Shown: positions 33,934 to 43,891, counted from the stretch's first letter. The stretch is DNA of 64,000 nucleotides from Bacillota bacterium (GCA_023392595.1 JAEVYU010000029.1:7643-71642), one strand, 5' to 3'. Notes: a model not told the origin generated them from the letters alone. Program-made: numbers and translations.

Positions 33934-36102
33934 CTATTTTTTCAATTTAGCCAGAGCATCCGCTAATGCCGTATTGACCAACTCGTTTTGGTTTTGATTG
34001 CGGATATATTTTTGCACGTCCCGTTTATTGGTGCTGCCTTTTTCCCCTTCTCGCCGTTTGGAGAAAGCGCTTAATTTTTCACGGTAACCACAGGAGCAAG
34101 TGAAGGTTTTTCCTTCCCCTTCGCCGCGAAGTTCCATTCTTTTATGACACTGAGGGCAGCGGGCATTGGAAGTCAAGGAGATATTCTGACGATACCCGCA
34201 CTCCCGATCCTGGCAGACATACATTTCACCCCTTTTACCTTTCACCTGCAAAAGGAATTTACCGCACTGAGGGCATTTTACCCGGGTCAAATTATCATGC
34301 CGGTAACTATGACTGCTTCCTACAATCATAGACACCAACTGTTCCGTATACTCTTTGATCCCCTTGATAAAGTTGGCCCCGGCGGCCTTACCCCGGCTGA
34401 TATCATTCAATTGCTGTTCCCATTTGGCGGTTAATTCCGGAGATTTCAACTCTTCCGGCACCAGCCCGATAAGCTGGGTTCCCTTGGAGGTAGGAACGAT
34501 TTCTTTATCCCTGCGCTCCATGTAGAAGGAGTTGAATAACTTCTCAATAATCTCGGCCCGGGTAGCCGGGGTCCCCAAACCGCTGGTGTTCTCGATGGCC
34601 TCCCGTAATTCCCGATCTTCAATCCATTTACCGGGATGTTCCATGGCCGATAATAAAGTCGCCTCGGTATAGCGGGCCGGCGGTTTGGTCTTCGCCGCGA
34701 TGGTTTTTGCCCCCGACACTTTGAAGGAATCCCCCTGGTTGATAGCAGGGAGAGATTGGGCGGATTCCTGATCATCCCCATCATCCTCAATGCCGTCTTG
34801 ATAGACAGTACGCCAACCCTTGGATTGAATGACTTTTCCGTGAGCAGTAAACGAATGTCCGTGAACTTCAAATTTCACAGTGGTCTGTTCATATTCAAAG
34901 GGGGGTGAAAGCACAGCCAGAAACCGTTTAACGATTAAGTCGTATATTTTCAGTTCTTCCGGGCTGAGTTTCGACAAATAGACCGGTTCTTCCGTGGGAA
35001 TAATCGCGTGATGATCGGTGACTTTGGCGTTATTCACCAACCTTGACGACGGCTTGATTTTACTCTTTAAAAGCCGCCGGGCCTTTTCGGCGTAAGGGCC
35101 CACGGCGATGCTTTCCAATCTCTCCGGCAGGGTCCCGACAATATCTTCGCTGATATAACGGGAATCCGTTCTGGGATAGGACACCAGTTTATGAACCTCA
35201 TAAAGCTGCTGCATGGTGGAAGAGGTTTGTTTGGCGGAGAAACCATATTTGCGGTTGGCGTCTCTCTGAAGCTCCGTTAAATCATAGGCCAGCGGCGGCA
35301 ATTCGTTCTTCCGCTCTTTTTTCACTTCAATGACCGTTCCACTTCCGCCGCTTACTTCGGCCACGATTTTCTCGGCAACGGTTTTATCAAAAAGACGATT
35401 TTGACCGTTCTTATCCTGCCATTGCAGGGAAAAATGGGGTACGGAAATTTGAATGGTCCAATAATCTTTGGGGACAAATTCCTTAATTTCTTTCTCACGG
35501 GCTACCACCAAGGCGAGGGTGGGAGTTTGAACCCTGCCGGCCGAAAGCTGGGCATTGTATTTACAGGTAAGAGCCCGGGTGACATTCAGTCCCACGAGCC
35601 AATCCGCCTCCGCCCGACTTTCCGCGGCGGCATAAAGCCGTTCATAGTCCTTGCCCGGCCGTAAATTGGCAAAACCTTCGCGGATCGCCCGTTCGGTTTG
35701 GGAAGAAATCCACAAACGCTTAATGGTCTTATGAAAACCCACTTTGTCAATGATCCAGCGAGCAACCAGTTCCCCTTCCCGTCCGGCATCGGTGGCAATA
35801 ATCAACTCGGTGATCTCCGGGAGCCTCATCAAGTTTTTAACCACCCCGAACTGTTTGGCGGTCTCCCGGATCACCGTCAGCTCCATCTTGGGCGGCAGCA
35901 TCGGCAAATCTTCCGCTCTCCAAGTTTGATATTTCTTGTCATAGGCTTCCGGATCGGCTAAAGTAACCAAATGGCCCAAGGCCCAGGAAACGATATACCG
36001 GGAGCCGATAAAACAGCCATTGCCTTTTTGATTGCATTGAAGGACTTTGGCCAATTCCCGCCCTACGGAAGGTTTTTCAGCCAGCACTAAACTTTTACCC
36101 AT
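33934..36102 (-). CDS. topB: DNA topoisomerase III
   Basis: A 722-residue type IA topoisomerase: Toprim domain 'VLAEKPSVGRELAKVL' and 'IIATDAGREGELVARWI', active-site Tyr in 'SYPRTDSRYISEDI', and 'GLGTPATRAEIIEKL'. Two C-terminal zinc modules follow ('CPQCGKFLLQVKGK' to 'CQDRECGY', and 'CPQCHKRMEL' to 'CSCGYREK'). It decatenates DNA. GGAG stands about nine bases before the ATG. A Lys-rich tail extends past the last zinc module. Chromosomal and plasmid forms look alike, but no mobile-element context is seen here. Confidence 0.93.
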   Translation of the reverse strand: MGKSLVLAEKPSVGRELAKVLQCNQKGNGCFIGSRYIVSWALGHLVTLADPEAYDKKYQTWRAEDLPMLPPKMELTVIRETAKQFGVVKNLMRLPEITELIIATDAGREGELVARWIIDKVGFHKTIKRLWISSQTERAIREGFANLRPGKDYERLYAAAESRAEADWLVGLNVTRALTCKYNAQLSAGRVQTPTLALVVAREKEIKEFVPKDYWTIQISVPHFSLQWQDKNGQNRLFDKTVAEKIVAEVSGGSGTVIEVKKERKNELPPLAYDLTELQRDANRKYGFSAKQTSSTMQQLYEVHKLVSYPRTDSRYISEDIVGTLPERLESIAVGPYAEKARRLLKSKIKPSSRLVNNAKVTDHHAIIPTEEPVYLSKLSPEELKIYDLIVKRFLAVLSPPFEYEQTTVKFEVHGHSFTAHGKVIQSKGWRTVYQDGIEDDGDDQESAQSLPAINQGDSFKVSGAKTIAAKTKPPARYTEATLLSAMEHPGKWIEDRELREAIENTSGLGTPATRAEIIEKLFNSFYMERRDKEIVPTSKGTQLIGLVPEELKSPELTAKWEQQLNDISRGKAAGANFIKGIKEYTEQLVSMIVGSSHSYRHDNLTRVKCPQCGKFLLQVKGKRGEMYVCQDRECGYRQNISLTSNARCPQCHKRMELRGEGEGKTFTCSCGYREKLSAFSKRREGEKGSTNKRDVQKYIRNQNQNELVNTALADALAKLKK

Positions 36103-36221
36103 CTTTTTAATCTCCGAATCCTAGTGTGAAAGTAACATCCGGATCATTGTTTCTATAATGGGGAGAGGATATCCTGCCAAAACATTTGGCGAAAGGAAGG
36201 AATGATCATCATTAACTCCTG

Positions 36222-38426
36222 TTAAAACAAAAACCCCATCCCCATATAATAGGCTAAATTGGAATCTTCTCCATAACTAACGCTCAAAAATACCGGTCCC
36301 AATAGGGTTGAACTCATTAAGCCCATCGATAAACCGTTTTTAATTTTTAGATCCGACCAATTTTCATATACTCCGCCATTTTCCATCCAAACGCCAAAAT
36401 ACACATTTTTACCGGTCGGCGTCTGGGAAATGCATTTTAAAAAACCGATATTGCCTAATAAGTAATTATTGCCGTGAAGCTCCCCGGAACAATATGCACC
36501 GAGCCGAAACAATCCCCCTAATTTAAATTGCTGGGGTAAAGGTAAATCATCATGAGTGGAGACTCCTCCGGAGAGGGAAACAAAAATTGAATCATGCTCG
36601 CCAACCGGAACATGCCAGCGGATCTTATTTTCAGCGATCCCAAATTGGTTTGAACTTTCCGGCGCATAGAAATACCAGTTGGTATTGGAATCAATCGCCA
36701 AACCTCTGCGGGGTATAATGGGGTCGTCTGCGGAATTGTAATTCCATTTAAGGCGGAGCATCCGGACTGGCCCATCGTAATCCGCATCCAAAGGATCCCC
36801 GATTTTTAATTTGGCGTCTTGATATCCCCCGATATAACCGACCCTTCCTTCCGAAAACCGATTGAAAGCATATCCCAAATCACAAGCTAACTGATAATCA
36901 GTGATTTTATAGTCCGTGACGCGTATGCCATTATCGAATAAACTTTTGCTTTCCCGCTTACCACTCACAGAGGTAGCCAAAAACCATTGACTATCACTGA
37001 CAGGTTTATAGAATTCCAAGAATAGATTGGGTTCTGTTCCTATACCGAAATCAGCCCGCACTTCGGAACCTGGACCGGCAACATTCATATGGCTCATCCG
37101 GAGTCCCACAAAAAACTTACTTTGATCCTGATCGAAAGCCACTTGAATATTGGATAATATGAATGGCGGACCATAGGTTTTTTCTTGTACTGTAACGACT
37201 AGAACCGGCCCATCTTCATCGGCTTCAAACTCATAGGACAAGCTTTCGTATAAACCGGAACCCATAATCTCAGTTAAATCCTTTTCTAAAAATCCCGTAT
37301 GAATGGGTTTGCCGATATAGGAACGCAAATGCTTTTGCATAGCCGATTCATTCATCGTGGAGGCGCCCACGATTTCTATGGCATGCGGGACGGTTAAATC
37401 GGTGTGAAAACGGTTTTTCCGGGTTTGCAGATATTGACGCCATGATGATTCATCCAGAGAATATTTCAATAACACATCCCTTTGTCTGTCTGCCGCTTGA
37501 TAACCCAATTCCACATAACGTTTAACAGCATCCCACTTATAAAGTCCCAGTTCTGTTAATTCCGGTTCCAGCACCATATTGGCCATTGCAGCGGAAGGTT
37601 TGACATTACTGCCGGTGACTGTATCCAGAGTTTGCGATATTACAGTGCCGATATTTTCGGAAAGATGGTTCTGGGGCGGCGACAAGATATTCACGGCAAT
37701 TACCACATCGGCGCCCATCGCTTTAACTTCTCCTACCGGCAAATTGTTAAGGATACCTCCATCCACCAGTAGTCGTCCGTTATATTCAACCGGAGCGAAT
37801 GCTGCCGGAATGGACATCGTAGCCCGAAGGGCTTTTACTAATGAACCGCTTTTTAATGCAACAGACTCGCCTCTCCGGATATCCGTAGCGATACAACGAA
37901 AAGGGATGGGAAGATCTCCGAAATTTTTTATCAAAGAATACTGGAGTGTTATCCGGCTTAAAAGCATGTCAATTTGGTAAATACTTAACCCATTGGGCAA
38001 ACTGATTTTATGATCCCGAAAACCCAGTCCGGACATAGGGTAATCCCGATAGTCTTCTTTTCTCCGAAAATTCAAAGAGTCAAATGGAGCAGTCGGATTG
38101 AAAACGCTATTCCAATCAATATTCTCGGCCAAGTTTTCAATCTCATGCGGTGTCATTCCCATGGCATAACAACCACCCATGAGCCCACCCATACTGGTAC
38201 CGGTGATATAATCCACAGGAATACGATTTTCTTCAAGCCATTTTAAGACTCCAATATGAGCAAAACCGCCGGCGGATCCGCCCCCCAAAACCAAACCCAT
38301 TTTAGGAAATTTTTGAGATTGAAGGACCTCGTTTTGTGCCGTGACCAAAGACGTTCCAACGAAGCTGACCCCTATCAAGATCAAATAAAAAGGGATGATG
38401 AATTTGGGGAATTTTTGGATTAACAT
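36222..38426 (-). CDS. Patatin-like phospholipase with C-terminal BamA-like outer-membrane barrel
   Basis: About 734 residues. A signal peptide (residues 1-31, 'IPFYLILIGVSFVGTSLVTAQ') is followed by a patatin domain: oxyanion loop LGGGSAGGFAHIGV, nucleophile GTSMGG and VDGGILNN with the catalytic Asp. A POTRA-like segment (near 335-400) leads to a beta-barrel whose end is 'GEDSNLAYYMGMGFLF', with the terminal Phe that outer-membrane assembly recognises. This layout is the RssA/FplA-type autotransporter (type Vd-like) of diderm bacteria. The ATG at 38426 has AAAGG nine bases upstream. It is direct evidence for an outer membrane in a genome with spore genes. Confidence 0.88.
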   Translation of the reverse strand: MLIQKFPKFIIPFYLILIGVSFVGTSLVTAQNEVLQSQKFPKMGLVLGGGSAGGFAHIGVLKWLEENRIPVDYITGTSMGGLMGGCYAMGMTPHEIENLAENIDWNSVFNPTAPFDSLNFRRKEDYRDYPMSGLGFRDHKISLPNGLSIYQIDMLLSRITLQYSLIKNFGDLPIPFRCIATDIRRGESVALKSGSLVKALRATMSIPAAFAPVEYNGRLLVDGGILNNLPVGEVKAMGADVVIAVNILSPPQNHLSENIGTVISQTLDTVTGSNVKPSAAMANMVLEPELTELGLYKWDAVKRYVELGYQAADRQRDVLLKYSLDESSWRQYLQTRKNRFHTDLTVPHAIEIVGASTMNESAMQKHLRSYIGKPIHTGFLEKDLTEIMGSGLYESLSYEFEADEDGPVLVVTVQEKTYGPPFILSNIQVAFDQDQSKFFVGLRMSHMNVAGPGSEVRADFGIGTEPNLFLEFYKPVSDSQWFLATSVSGKRESKSLFDNGIRVTDYKITDYQLACDLGYAFNRFSEGRVGYIGGYQDAKLKIGDPLDADYDGPVRMLRLKWNYNSADDPIIPRRGLAIDSNTNWYFYAPESSNQFGIAENKIRWHVPVGEHDSIFVSLSGGVSTHDDLPLPQQFKLGGLFRLGAYCSGELHGNNYLLGNIGFLKCISQTPTGKNVYFGVWMENGGVYENWSDLKIKNGLSMGLMSSTLLGPVFLSVSYGEDSNLAYYMGMGFLF

Positions 38427-38618
38427 TCTATTCATCCTTTCGTGACTTTTGACGACATTTTTCATTTCTGAGTATTTTTACGGGTAAAAGCGATGATTCT
38501 TGATTAATTCCATTATCGGTAATTTTTTTATTTCGCCGGAGAGAAAGATAAAAAATATAAACAGTCAAATTTCCACGAAACAATCAAAATTTACCACAGC
38601 CCAATTTGTTTTGGATAT

Positions 38619-38658
38619 AAAAAAAACCCGGGATACTTTGAATATCCGGGGTTTTTTG
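38619..38658 (-). terminator. Terminator of the sugar ABC operon
   Basis: AAAAAACCCGGGATA pairs with TATCCGGGGTTTTTT over a 7-base loop, giving a long stem with A/T-rich flanks. It lies about 27 bases past the binding-protein stop and can also serve the opposite strand. Confidence 0.88.
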
Positions 38659-38684
38659 GAACACTGGCTACCAGAAAAAACAGC

Positions 38685-39593
38685 TTACTTGGTAACGATC
38701 GATACACCGGTATCGACTACTTTACCGTCAGCCTTAATCTTGCCTTCTAAAACGCTAATTACTTTTTTCAAGCCTTCATAGCCCATCACGGATGGATTTT
38801 GAACCATCGTTGCTTTTAAAAATCCTTCTTTTAACAAGCTTTTAATAGCATCGGATGAATCAAAGCCAATACCGATAACTGATTGACCGGATTCTCTGAT
38901 TGCATTACCGGCGCCTACTGCAGAACCCTCATTCGCGCCAAAGATACCAACGCAACCTTGAGTAATATAGTTGGTGGCGATGTCTTTTGCTTTTGCCGCA
39001 TCACCGTCGCAATATTGGGTAGCCAGCAAGGTGAAACCTTTGCCAGCAAAAGCCGCACGGAATCCTTTTTCACGGGAAACGGTGGAAGCGGTTGCCGCAT
39101 TGACACTGACAATACCGATTTTACCTTTTTTGATACCCGCTTTGGCAAGGTCCTTTAACATTTCAAGACCTGCGGTTTTACCTGCCCCTTCATTATTGGT
39201 GGCAAAAGTTCCAACTGCAGGGAATTTGGCGGGAGAATCAACATAAAGAATTTGGACTTTTTTCGCTTGGGCTTCTTTCAAAGCGGATGTAACCGCATCC
39301 GGGCCGTTTGCTGCCAGCAAAATAGCATTGGCGCCGTTGGCAACCGCATTATTAATCATTTCAATTTGTTTGGCGTCATCTTTGATATCCGGAGCCGTCC
39401 ATTTGTAATCCACGTTACCAAGTTCGGCGACTGCCTTTTTGCAACCTTGGTCAACTCCTGCCCAATACTGGTCCATTTGGTCCATGGTAATCAGAAATAC
39501 TTTAAATGTTTTGGGTGCGGCAATGGATACCGAAGCAAAACTCACCGCAAGAACGAGAATTGCGCACAGAAACAGAGTACTTACTTTCTTCAT
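38685..39593 (-). CDS. Sugar ABC transporter substrate-binding protein (RbsB-like)
   Basis: About 302 residues. A signal peptide (MKKVSTLFLCAILVLAVSF, cleavage near AA-AP) precedes a type I periplasmic binding fold: 'TMDQMDQYWAGVDQGCKKAV', 'ILLAANGPDAVTSAL' and 'GIGFDSSDAIKSLLKEGFL'. No lipobox Cys follows the signal, so the protein is periplasmic rather than a lipoprotein, which fits a diderm cell. The substrate is probably a pentose or hexose but cannot be read from sequence. It is the last gene of the transporter operon. Confidence 0.88.
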   Translation of the reverse strand: MKKVSTLFLCAILVLAVSFASVSIAAPKTFKVFLITMDQMDQYWAGVDQGCKKAVAELGNVDYKWTAPDIKDDAKQIEMINNAVANGANAILLAANGPDAVTSALKEAQAKKVQILYVDSPAKFPAVGTFATNNEGAGKTAGLEMLKDLAKAGIKKGKIGIVSVNAATASTVSREKGFRAAFAGKGFTLLATQYCDGDAAKAKDIATNYITQGCVGIFGANEGSAVGAGNAIRESGQSVIGIGFDSSDAIKSLLKEGFLKATMVQNPSVMGYEGLKKVISVLEGKIKADGKVVDTGVSIVTK

Positions 39594-39636
39594 CAACTTT
39601 TTCCTCCTTTTTTATATAAAAGCCTTGAGGCTTTTA

Positions 39637-40668
39637 TTAACTCGGGGTTACCATCTGCGGTTTAGCAGTTGTTTTGGTTTTGGTTTTTTCCGTTCTTCTG
39701 GAGCGGACAATAACATCCATAAATACGGATAACACAACGATAATACCGATCACAATATTGCGGATGGCCACCGGCGCGCCTGCAAATTGCAGACCGTTAG
39801 CCAGAGCGCCCCAAATACATGCTCCAACAACGGTGCCAAGTAAAATCCCCTGTCCTCCAAGGGTACTGACACCACCGATAACTGCCGCCGCAACGGCATA
39901 GAGTTCATAGGAATTACCCGCATCCATGGTTCCCATGCCCGTGGTGGCACAGATAATGAGTCCAACAACACCGGCGCAAAATGCGCTGACCGCATAGGCC
40001 TTGATCACCGTGTTCAAAGTATTAACTCCGGAAAGGCGCGCTGCTTCCAAATTACTTCCCGTAGCGTAAATATGCCGTCCGGTACGGGTCTTACTGAGCA
40101 AGAAGTTGAAAATAAGCCATAAAACAATAGCGATAATGATCGGGTTAAAGATGCCGAAAGTTTTTCCGTAGTAGAAAAAATTACGGAAGGCATTGGCAAC
40201 GGGGCCGTCGCCGATTAAATTGGTATTATAATTATTATTGACAATCTGGGCCACGCCCCGCGCTATGGTCATGGTACCCAAAGTCGCAATAAATGAAGGA
40301 AGTTTGCATCCGGAAACCAGGAAACCGTTGAGGACGCCGGTTAACAAACAAATAATTATGGTGATTCCTGCCGCGACCCAGGGGTCGACTCCACGGGTCA
40401 TCAAAGTCGCCGACACCATGCAGCTCATGCCAACCACCGAGCCGATGGAAAGGTCGATGTTTCCCGTAATCAAAACATAAGACTGAGCGATACCGATTAA
40501 AAGAATCGGCGCGATTTGCCGCAAAAGGTTGGCAACATTGACCGGCGAAAAAAACAAGGGATTGATAATTCCGAAAACCACACACATTACAATTAGACCG
40601 ATGCCTACTGTAATAACCTGACCCATTCCACGAATATTAAACAATCTCTTCAGTACATTATTTCCCAT
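39637..40668 (-). CDS. Sugar ABC transporter permease (RbsC-like)
   Basis: A 343-residue membrane protein with about eight to ten helices of the BPD_transp_2 family, including 'ITGNIDLSIGSVVGMSCM' (ribose/galactose permease signature) and 'AVAAAVIGGVSTLGGQGI' (the EAA-like coupling loop). It forms the membrane channel, probably as a homodimer. The gene lies 31 bases after the ATPase and 43 before the binding protein. GAGG precedes the ATG. Confidence 0.92.
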   Translation of the reverse strand: MGNNVLKRLFNIRGMGQVITVGIGLIVMCVVFGIINPLFFSPVNVANLLRQIAPILLIGIAQSYVLITGNIDLSIGSVVGMSCMVSATLMTRGVDPWVAAGITIIICLLTGVLNGFLVSGCKLPSFIATLGTMTIARGVAQIVNNNYNTNLIGDGPVANAFRNFFYYGKTFGIFNPIIIAIVLWLIFNFLLSKTRTGRHIYATGSNLEAARLSGVNTLNTVIKAYAVSAFCAGVVGLIICATTGMGTMDAGNSYELYAVAAAVIGGVSTLGGQGILLGTVVGACIWGALANGLQFAGAPVAIRNIVIGIIVVLSVFMDVIVRSRRTEKTKTKTTAKPQMVTPS

Positions 40669-40699
40669 TATGCTTTACCTCGAATTCTTTTGATACTTT

Positions 40700-42208
40700 T
40701 TAGCTGGCTATATCTTTGCTTTCAAATTGAGTGGCATACTCCAAGATTTTGTTTTGCGTCGCCTGTTCCTGGTCCAGTTCGCCGGTAATCTTTCCGTCGC
40801 ACATCACCAATATCCGGTCACTGATGCCCATAATTTCCGGCATTTCCGATGAAACGAACAAGACGCCGATTCCTTGCTGTTTCAGCTCATTCATGATATT
40901 ATAGATTTCAACCTTGGCGGCAACGTCTATCCCGCGGGTTGGTTCGTCAAAAATGACCACCTTTGAATTTCTGGCCAGCCATTTTCCAACAACCAGTTTT
41001 TGCTGGTTACCCCCTGAAAGGCTGGCGGCGTCATTTTCGGGACTTGCCAGTTTTATATTGAGACTGGAGACGGCTTTTTGGATCATTTGCGCTTCTTTTT
41101 TCTGGTTGACCACGCCCAGGGTATTGCAGAGGATGTCTAGGTTCGGCAGAGCGATATTCTCCTTGATGGACAGGCCCGTGCAAAGACCGTCTTTCTTGCG
41201 ATCCTCCGGCGCCAAAACCAATCCGGCCTTGATGGCATCCATCGGGCAGTTAATCGTAACCGGCTCTCCGTTAATAAAAATTTCCCCCGAATCCTTCGGA
41301 TCCACTCCGAAAATCGCCCGAGTGGTTTCAGTACGCCCTGCTCCCATCAAACCTGCGATTCCCACAATTTCCCCTTCGTATAACTCAAAGCTGATGTCTC
41401 GAACCATTTTTCCGGCATTAATGTTTTTTACTGCGAAGACTTTTTTGCCGCGTGCGGTTTTTACCCGCGGGAATTTTTCTTTGATTTCCCGTCCAACCAT
41501 ATTGGAAATGATCTCTGGCATGGTTAGTTTCTTAAAATCTTCGCTCATCACAAACTTGCCGTCTCGCATGATGGTTACACGGTCCACAATATACTGCAAC
41601 TCTTCCAAACGGTGTGAAATATATACTATCCCGCAGCCATTCTTCTTTAAATCCCTGATAATAGTGAAAAGTTCTTCAATTTCCTTGCTGGTTAAGGCAC
41701 TGGTAGGCTCATCCATAATCAGCACTTTGGCATTGGTGTGAAGCGCCTTGGCAATTTCCACCATTTGCTGTTTGGATACGGATAAATCTCCGACCACTGT
41801 TTGGGGATCGATGTCTATTTTTAAGCGGTTTAACAGTTCACGGGCTTCCGTGTTCATCGATTTGGTTGATAACATTCCATTATGGCACTTTTCCCTGCCC
41901 AGGAAGATGTTTTCGGCCACCGTAAGATGAGAACACATATTCAGTTCCTGGTGGATAATGGCGACTCCCAAAGCCTGTGCCTTGTGGGGAGTCATATCGC
42001 CCACCTTTTTCCCGAAAATACTGATTTCTCCACCCTCTCGGGTATATACGCCGGAGAGGATCTTCATCAGGGTAGATTTACCTGCGCCGTTTTCCCCCAG
42101 AAGAGCCATCACTTCGCCGGATTTTAAATAAAATGAAACATCGTCTAATGCCTTCACCCCGGAGAATGATTTGAAAATATGTTCCATGGTAACAATATAG
42201 TCCGTCAC
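40700..42208 (-). CDS. Sugar ABC transporter tandem ATPase (RbsA-like)
   Basis: About 502 residues in two ATPase domains. Domain 1 has GENGAGKST and 'VLIMDEPTSALTS'; domain 2 has a weak Walker A ('GLMGAGRTETT') as is normal for RbsA/MglA, signature 'LSGGNQQKLVVGKWLA' and 'VVIFDEPTRGID'. It powers the permease. The GTG at 42208 is used because AGGTG lies six bases upstream. It is the first gene of a three-gene transporter unit behind the extended -10 promoter at 42259-42267. Confidence 0.92.
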   Translation of the reverse strand: MTDYIVTMEHIFKSFSGVKALDDVSFYLKSGEVMALLGENGAGKSTLMKILSGVYTREGGEISIFGKKVGDMTPHKAQALGVAIIHQELNMCSHLTVAENIFLGREKCHNGMLSTKSMNTEARELLNRLKIDIDPQTVVGDLSVSKQQMVEIAKALHTNAKVLIMDEPTSALTSKEIEELFTIIRDLKKNGCGIVYISHRLEELQYIVDRVTIMRDGKFVMSEDFKKLTMPEIISNMVGREIKEKFPRVKTARGKKVFAVKNINAGKMVRDISFELYEGEIVGIAGLMGAGRTETTRAIFGVDPKDSGEIFINGEPVTINCPMDAIKAGLVLAPEDRKKDGLCTGLSIKENIALPNLDILCNTLGVVNQKKEAQMIQKAVSSLNIKLASPENDAASLSGGNQQKLVVGKWLARNSKVVIFDEPTRGIDVAAKVEIYNIMNELKQQGIGVLFVSSEMPEIMGISDRILVMCDGKITGELDQEQATQNKILEYATQFESKDIAS

Positions 42209-42258
42209 TTTATTCACCTGTCTTTAAGAGATGGATTTGTTTTCAATTCGATGAATAG

Positions 42259-42267
42259 ATTATAACA
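42259..42267 (-). promoter_or_regulatory. Extended -10 promoter before the transporter ATPase gene
   Basis: On the minus strand TGTTATAAT is a full extended -10 element about 55 bases before the start codon. No clear -35 is seen. The G-run and T-run just upstream (42290-42300) could end transcription from the preceding gene. Confidence 0.5.
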
Positions 42268-42382
42268 AAAAGTTAAAGCTTGCGGATGGGGGGGTTTTTT
42301 GGAAATCAGGGTGGATTTTTTGGAAGTTTGTTTTTTCGGCGTTCACAGAAAATTCCGGCTTAGCTTGGAGAGATCTTCACAC

Positions 42383-43891
42383 TCACTTGCTGCTGTAAAG
42401 TTCATTAACCAAGGAACCGTTTTCCAAGACTAAAAGGCGGTCCGCTATCAAGAGAGAATCGGATAAGTTGAGGGTTAAAATCAGGACGGCGATTTTTTTG
42501 TCCAGGATCATTTTCAGTAAATTACGGATTTGAAGACGCATATTCATATCCGCCTCAAAAAAGGGGTTAACGCAAACGGCAACCTGCGGGTTTTGCAAGT
42601 GAATTCGATAATATACCAGACGATACTGAGAATGTACCGATAGCTTGCTAATATCCTGGGCCAGGATATCCGGGCCTATCATTGGCTGATATTCTTTGAT
42701 GATACTTTTTTTGATGGATTTGCGCATCCAAAAGGGCCGTAGTTTTCTGTCCGATGTGAAGCACATATTATCTAAATAACTCATTTCCTTGAACAATAAA
42801 TTTTGGGTCGGTTTTTCCGGGATAAAACCCAATTTGGGGTCGGCTTTTTTGGTGAGAGGTCCCCCGTTCAACAGAATTTGTCCCTGCCCGGGTTTTCTTT
42901 CAAAATTCAACAACGCCAGAATATCTGCGTAAAACGTATTATTTTTGTCCAGCAAAACCACACATTCCCCCGCTTTGATGTTAAAGGTGAGATGCTGGAT
43001 ACTTCCACTGGAAACATTCGCGAACTCCAGCACCTGCTGTTGGTTTTGGAAAGGCTTCGGCGGATTTTCATTGTCAAAACCTTTGCCGATAGCGGCGGCT
43101 TTTCCCCGGTAAACCCATGGAAAATCATTCAGCCATTCAGGCAGGGCCTGCCGGACATGGTAGTTTTTATAGAATTCAGTGGTAAAAGGCAGGATTTTTT
43201 CTTCACGAAATTCTTCCTTTCCCAAAACCTTCAGAGCTTTACCATTTTCCATTAAGCAAATTTTATCACAAATTGAAAAGGCTTCCTGATGATGGCTGCA
43301 AATATATAAGAATGAAACCCCCCAACCGCTATAAGTTTGCATGAGTTTATGAAACTTGATAAGATCCGTGGTACTGATAAAGTTGCTGATATCACGGATA
43401 ATGATTAGCTTAGCCCCGCCAATAATGGCTTTTAACAATTCCACAATACATTTTTCATAGTAGGTTAAACCTTGCACTTGCTGATCCCCGTGTAAATTCA
43501 CTCCAATATCCTTGGCAAACATCCTAAACTGTGAATTGAGGGTTTTGGAATGAATAATATATTTTTTAAAACCACGGCGCATGACATAAATATTGTCAGC
43601 CACCGTCAAATTTTCAATCAGGCTGGATCGCTTTTCAATCACTGCAATCTTATTGCGCGTCAGCGGGCTGTGGGCATAGCTATTAACCAGCTGCTCGCAA
43701 AAATAAACCGAACCATAATATAAGGGCCCGTTTTTGCCGATCAACTCGATTAAACTTTCCAGTCCATGCCGGTTAATGGCAATCAGACCCATAATCTCCC
43801 CTCGAAAAATATGGAGATTAAAATGATTTAAAAGAGTCACCCCGTTTTCGGCGGTGATCACTTTTTCCAAGCGTAAAATTTCCGGCCGCAT
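42383..43891 (-). CDS. Degenerate tandem ABC ATPase paralogue (RbsA-like pseudo-ATPase)
   Basis: A 502-residue protein aligns along its length with the RbsA-like ATPase next door, but both nucleotide sites are lost. In domain 1 the Walker A region is 'GLIAINRHGLESL' (Lys lost) and the Walker B region is 'LIIIRDISNF' instead of MDEPT. In domain 2 they are 'VVLLDKNNTFYADIL' and 'VAVCVNPFFEAD'. Signature motifs are also gone. The frame is intact with normal codon use, so it is a maintained protein, not decay. It lies between a sensor kinase and the transporter. A role in signalling transport status is inference. Confidence 0.8.
   Translation of the reverse strand: MRPEILRLEKVITAENGVTLLNHFNLHIFRGEIMGLIAINRHGLESLIELIGKNGPLYYGSVYFCEQLVNSYAHSPLTRNKIAVIEKRSSLIENLTVADNIYVMRRGFKKYIIHSKTLNSQFRMFAKDIGVNLHGDQQVQGLTYYEKCIVELLKAIIGGAKLIIIRDISNFISTTDLIKFHKLMQTYSGWGVSFLYICSHHQEAFSICDKICLMENGKALKVLGKEEFREEKILPFTTEFYKNYHVRQALPEWLNDFPWVYRGKAAAIGKGFDNENPPKPFQNQQQVLEFANVSSGSIQHLTFNIKAGECVVLLDKNNTFYADILALLNFERKPGQGQILLNGGPLTKKADPKLGFIPEKPTQNLLFKEMSYLDNMCFTSDRKLRPFWMRKSIKKSIIKEYQPMIGPDILAQDISKLSVHSQYRLVYYRIHLQNPQVAVCVNPFFEADMNMRLQIRNLLKMILDKKIAVLILTLNLSDSLLIADRLLVLENGSLVNELYSSK

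Noticed and set aside
40914..41741. A 275-codon open frame on the plus strand inside the RbsA-like gene
   Set aside because: Antisense shadow of a conserved ATPase; Ser/Pro-rich composition and no start signal.
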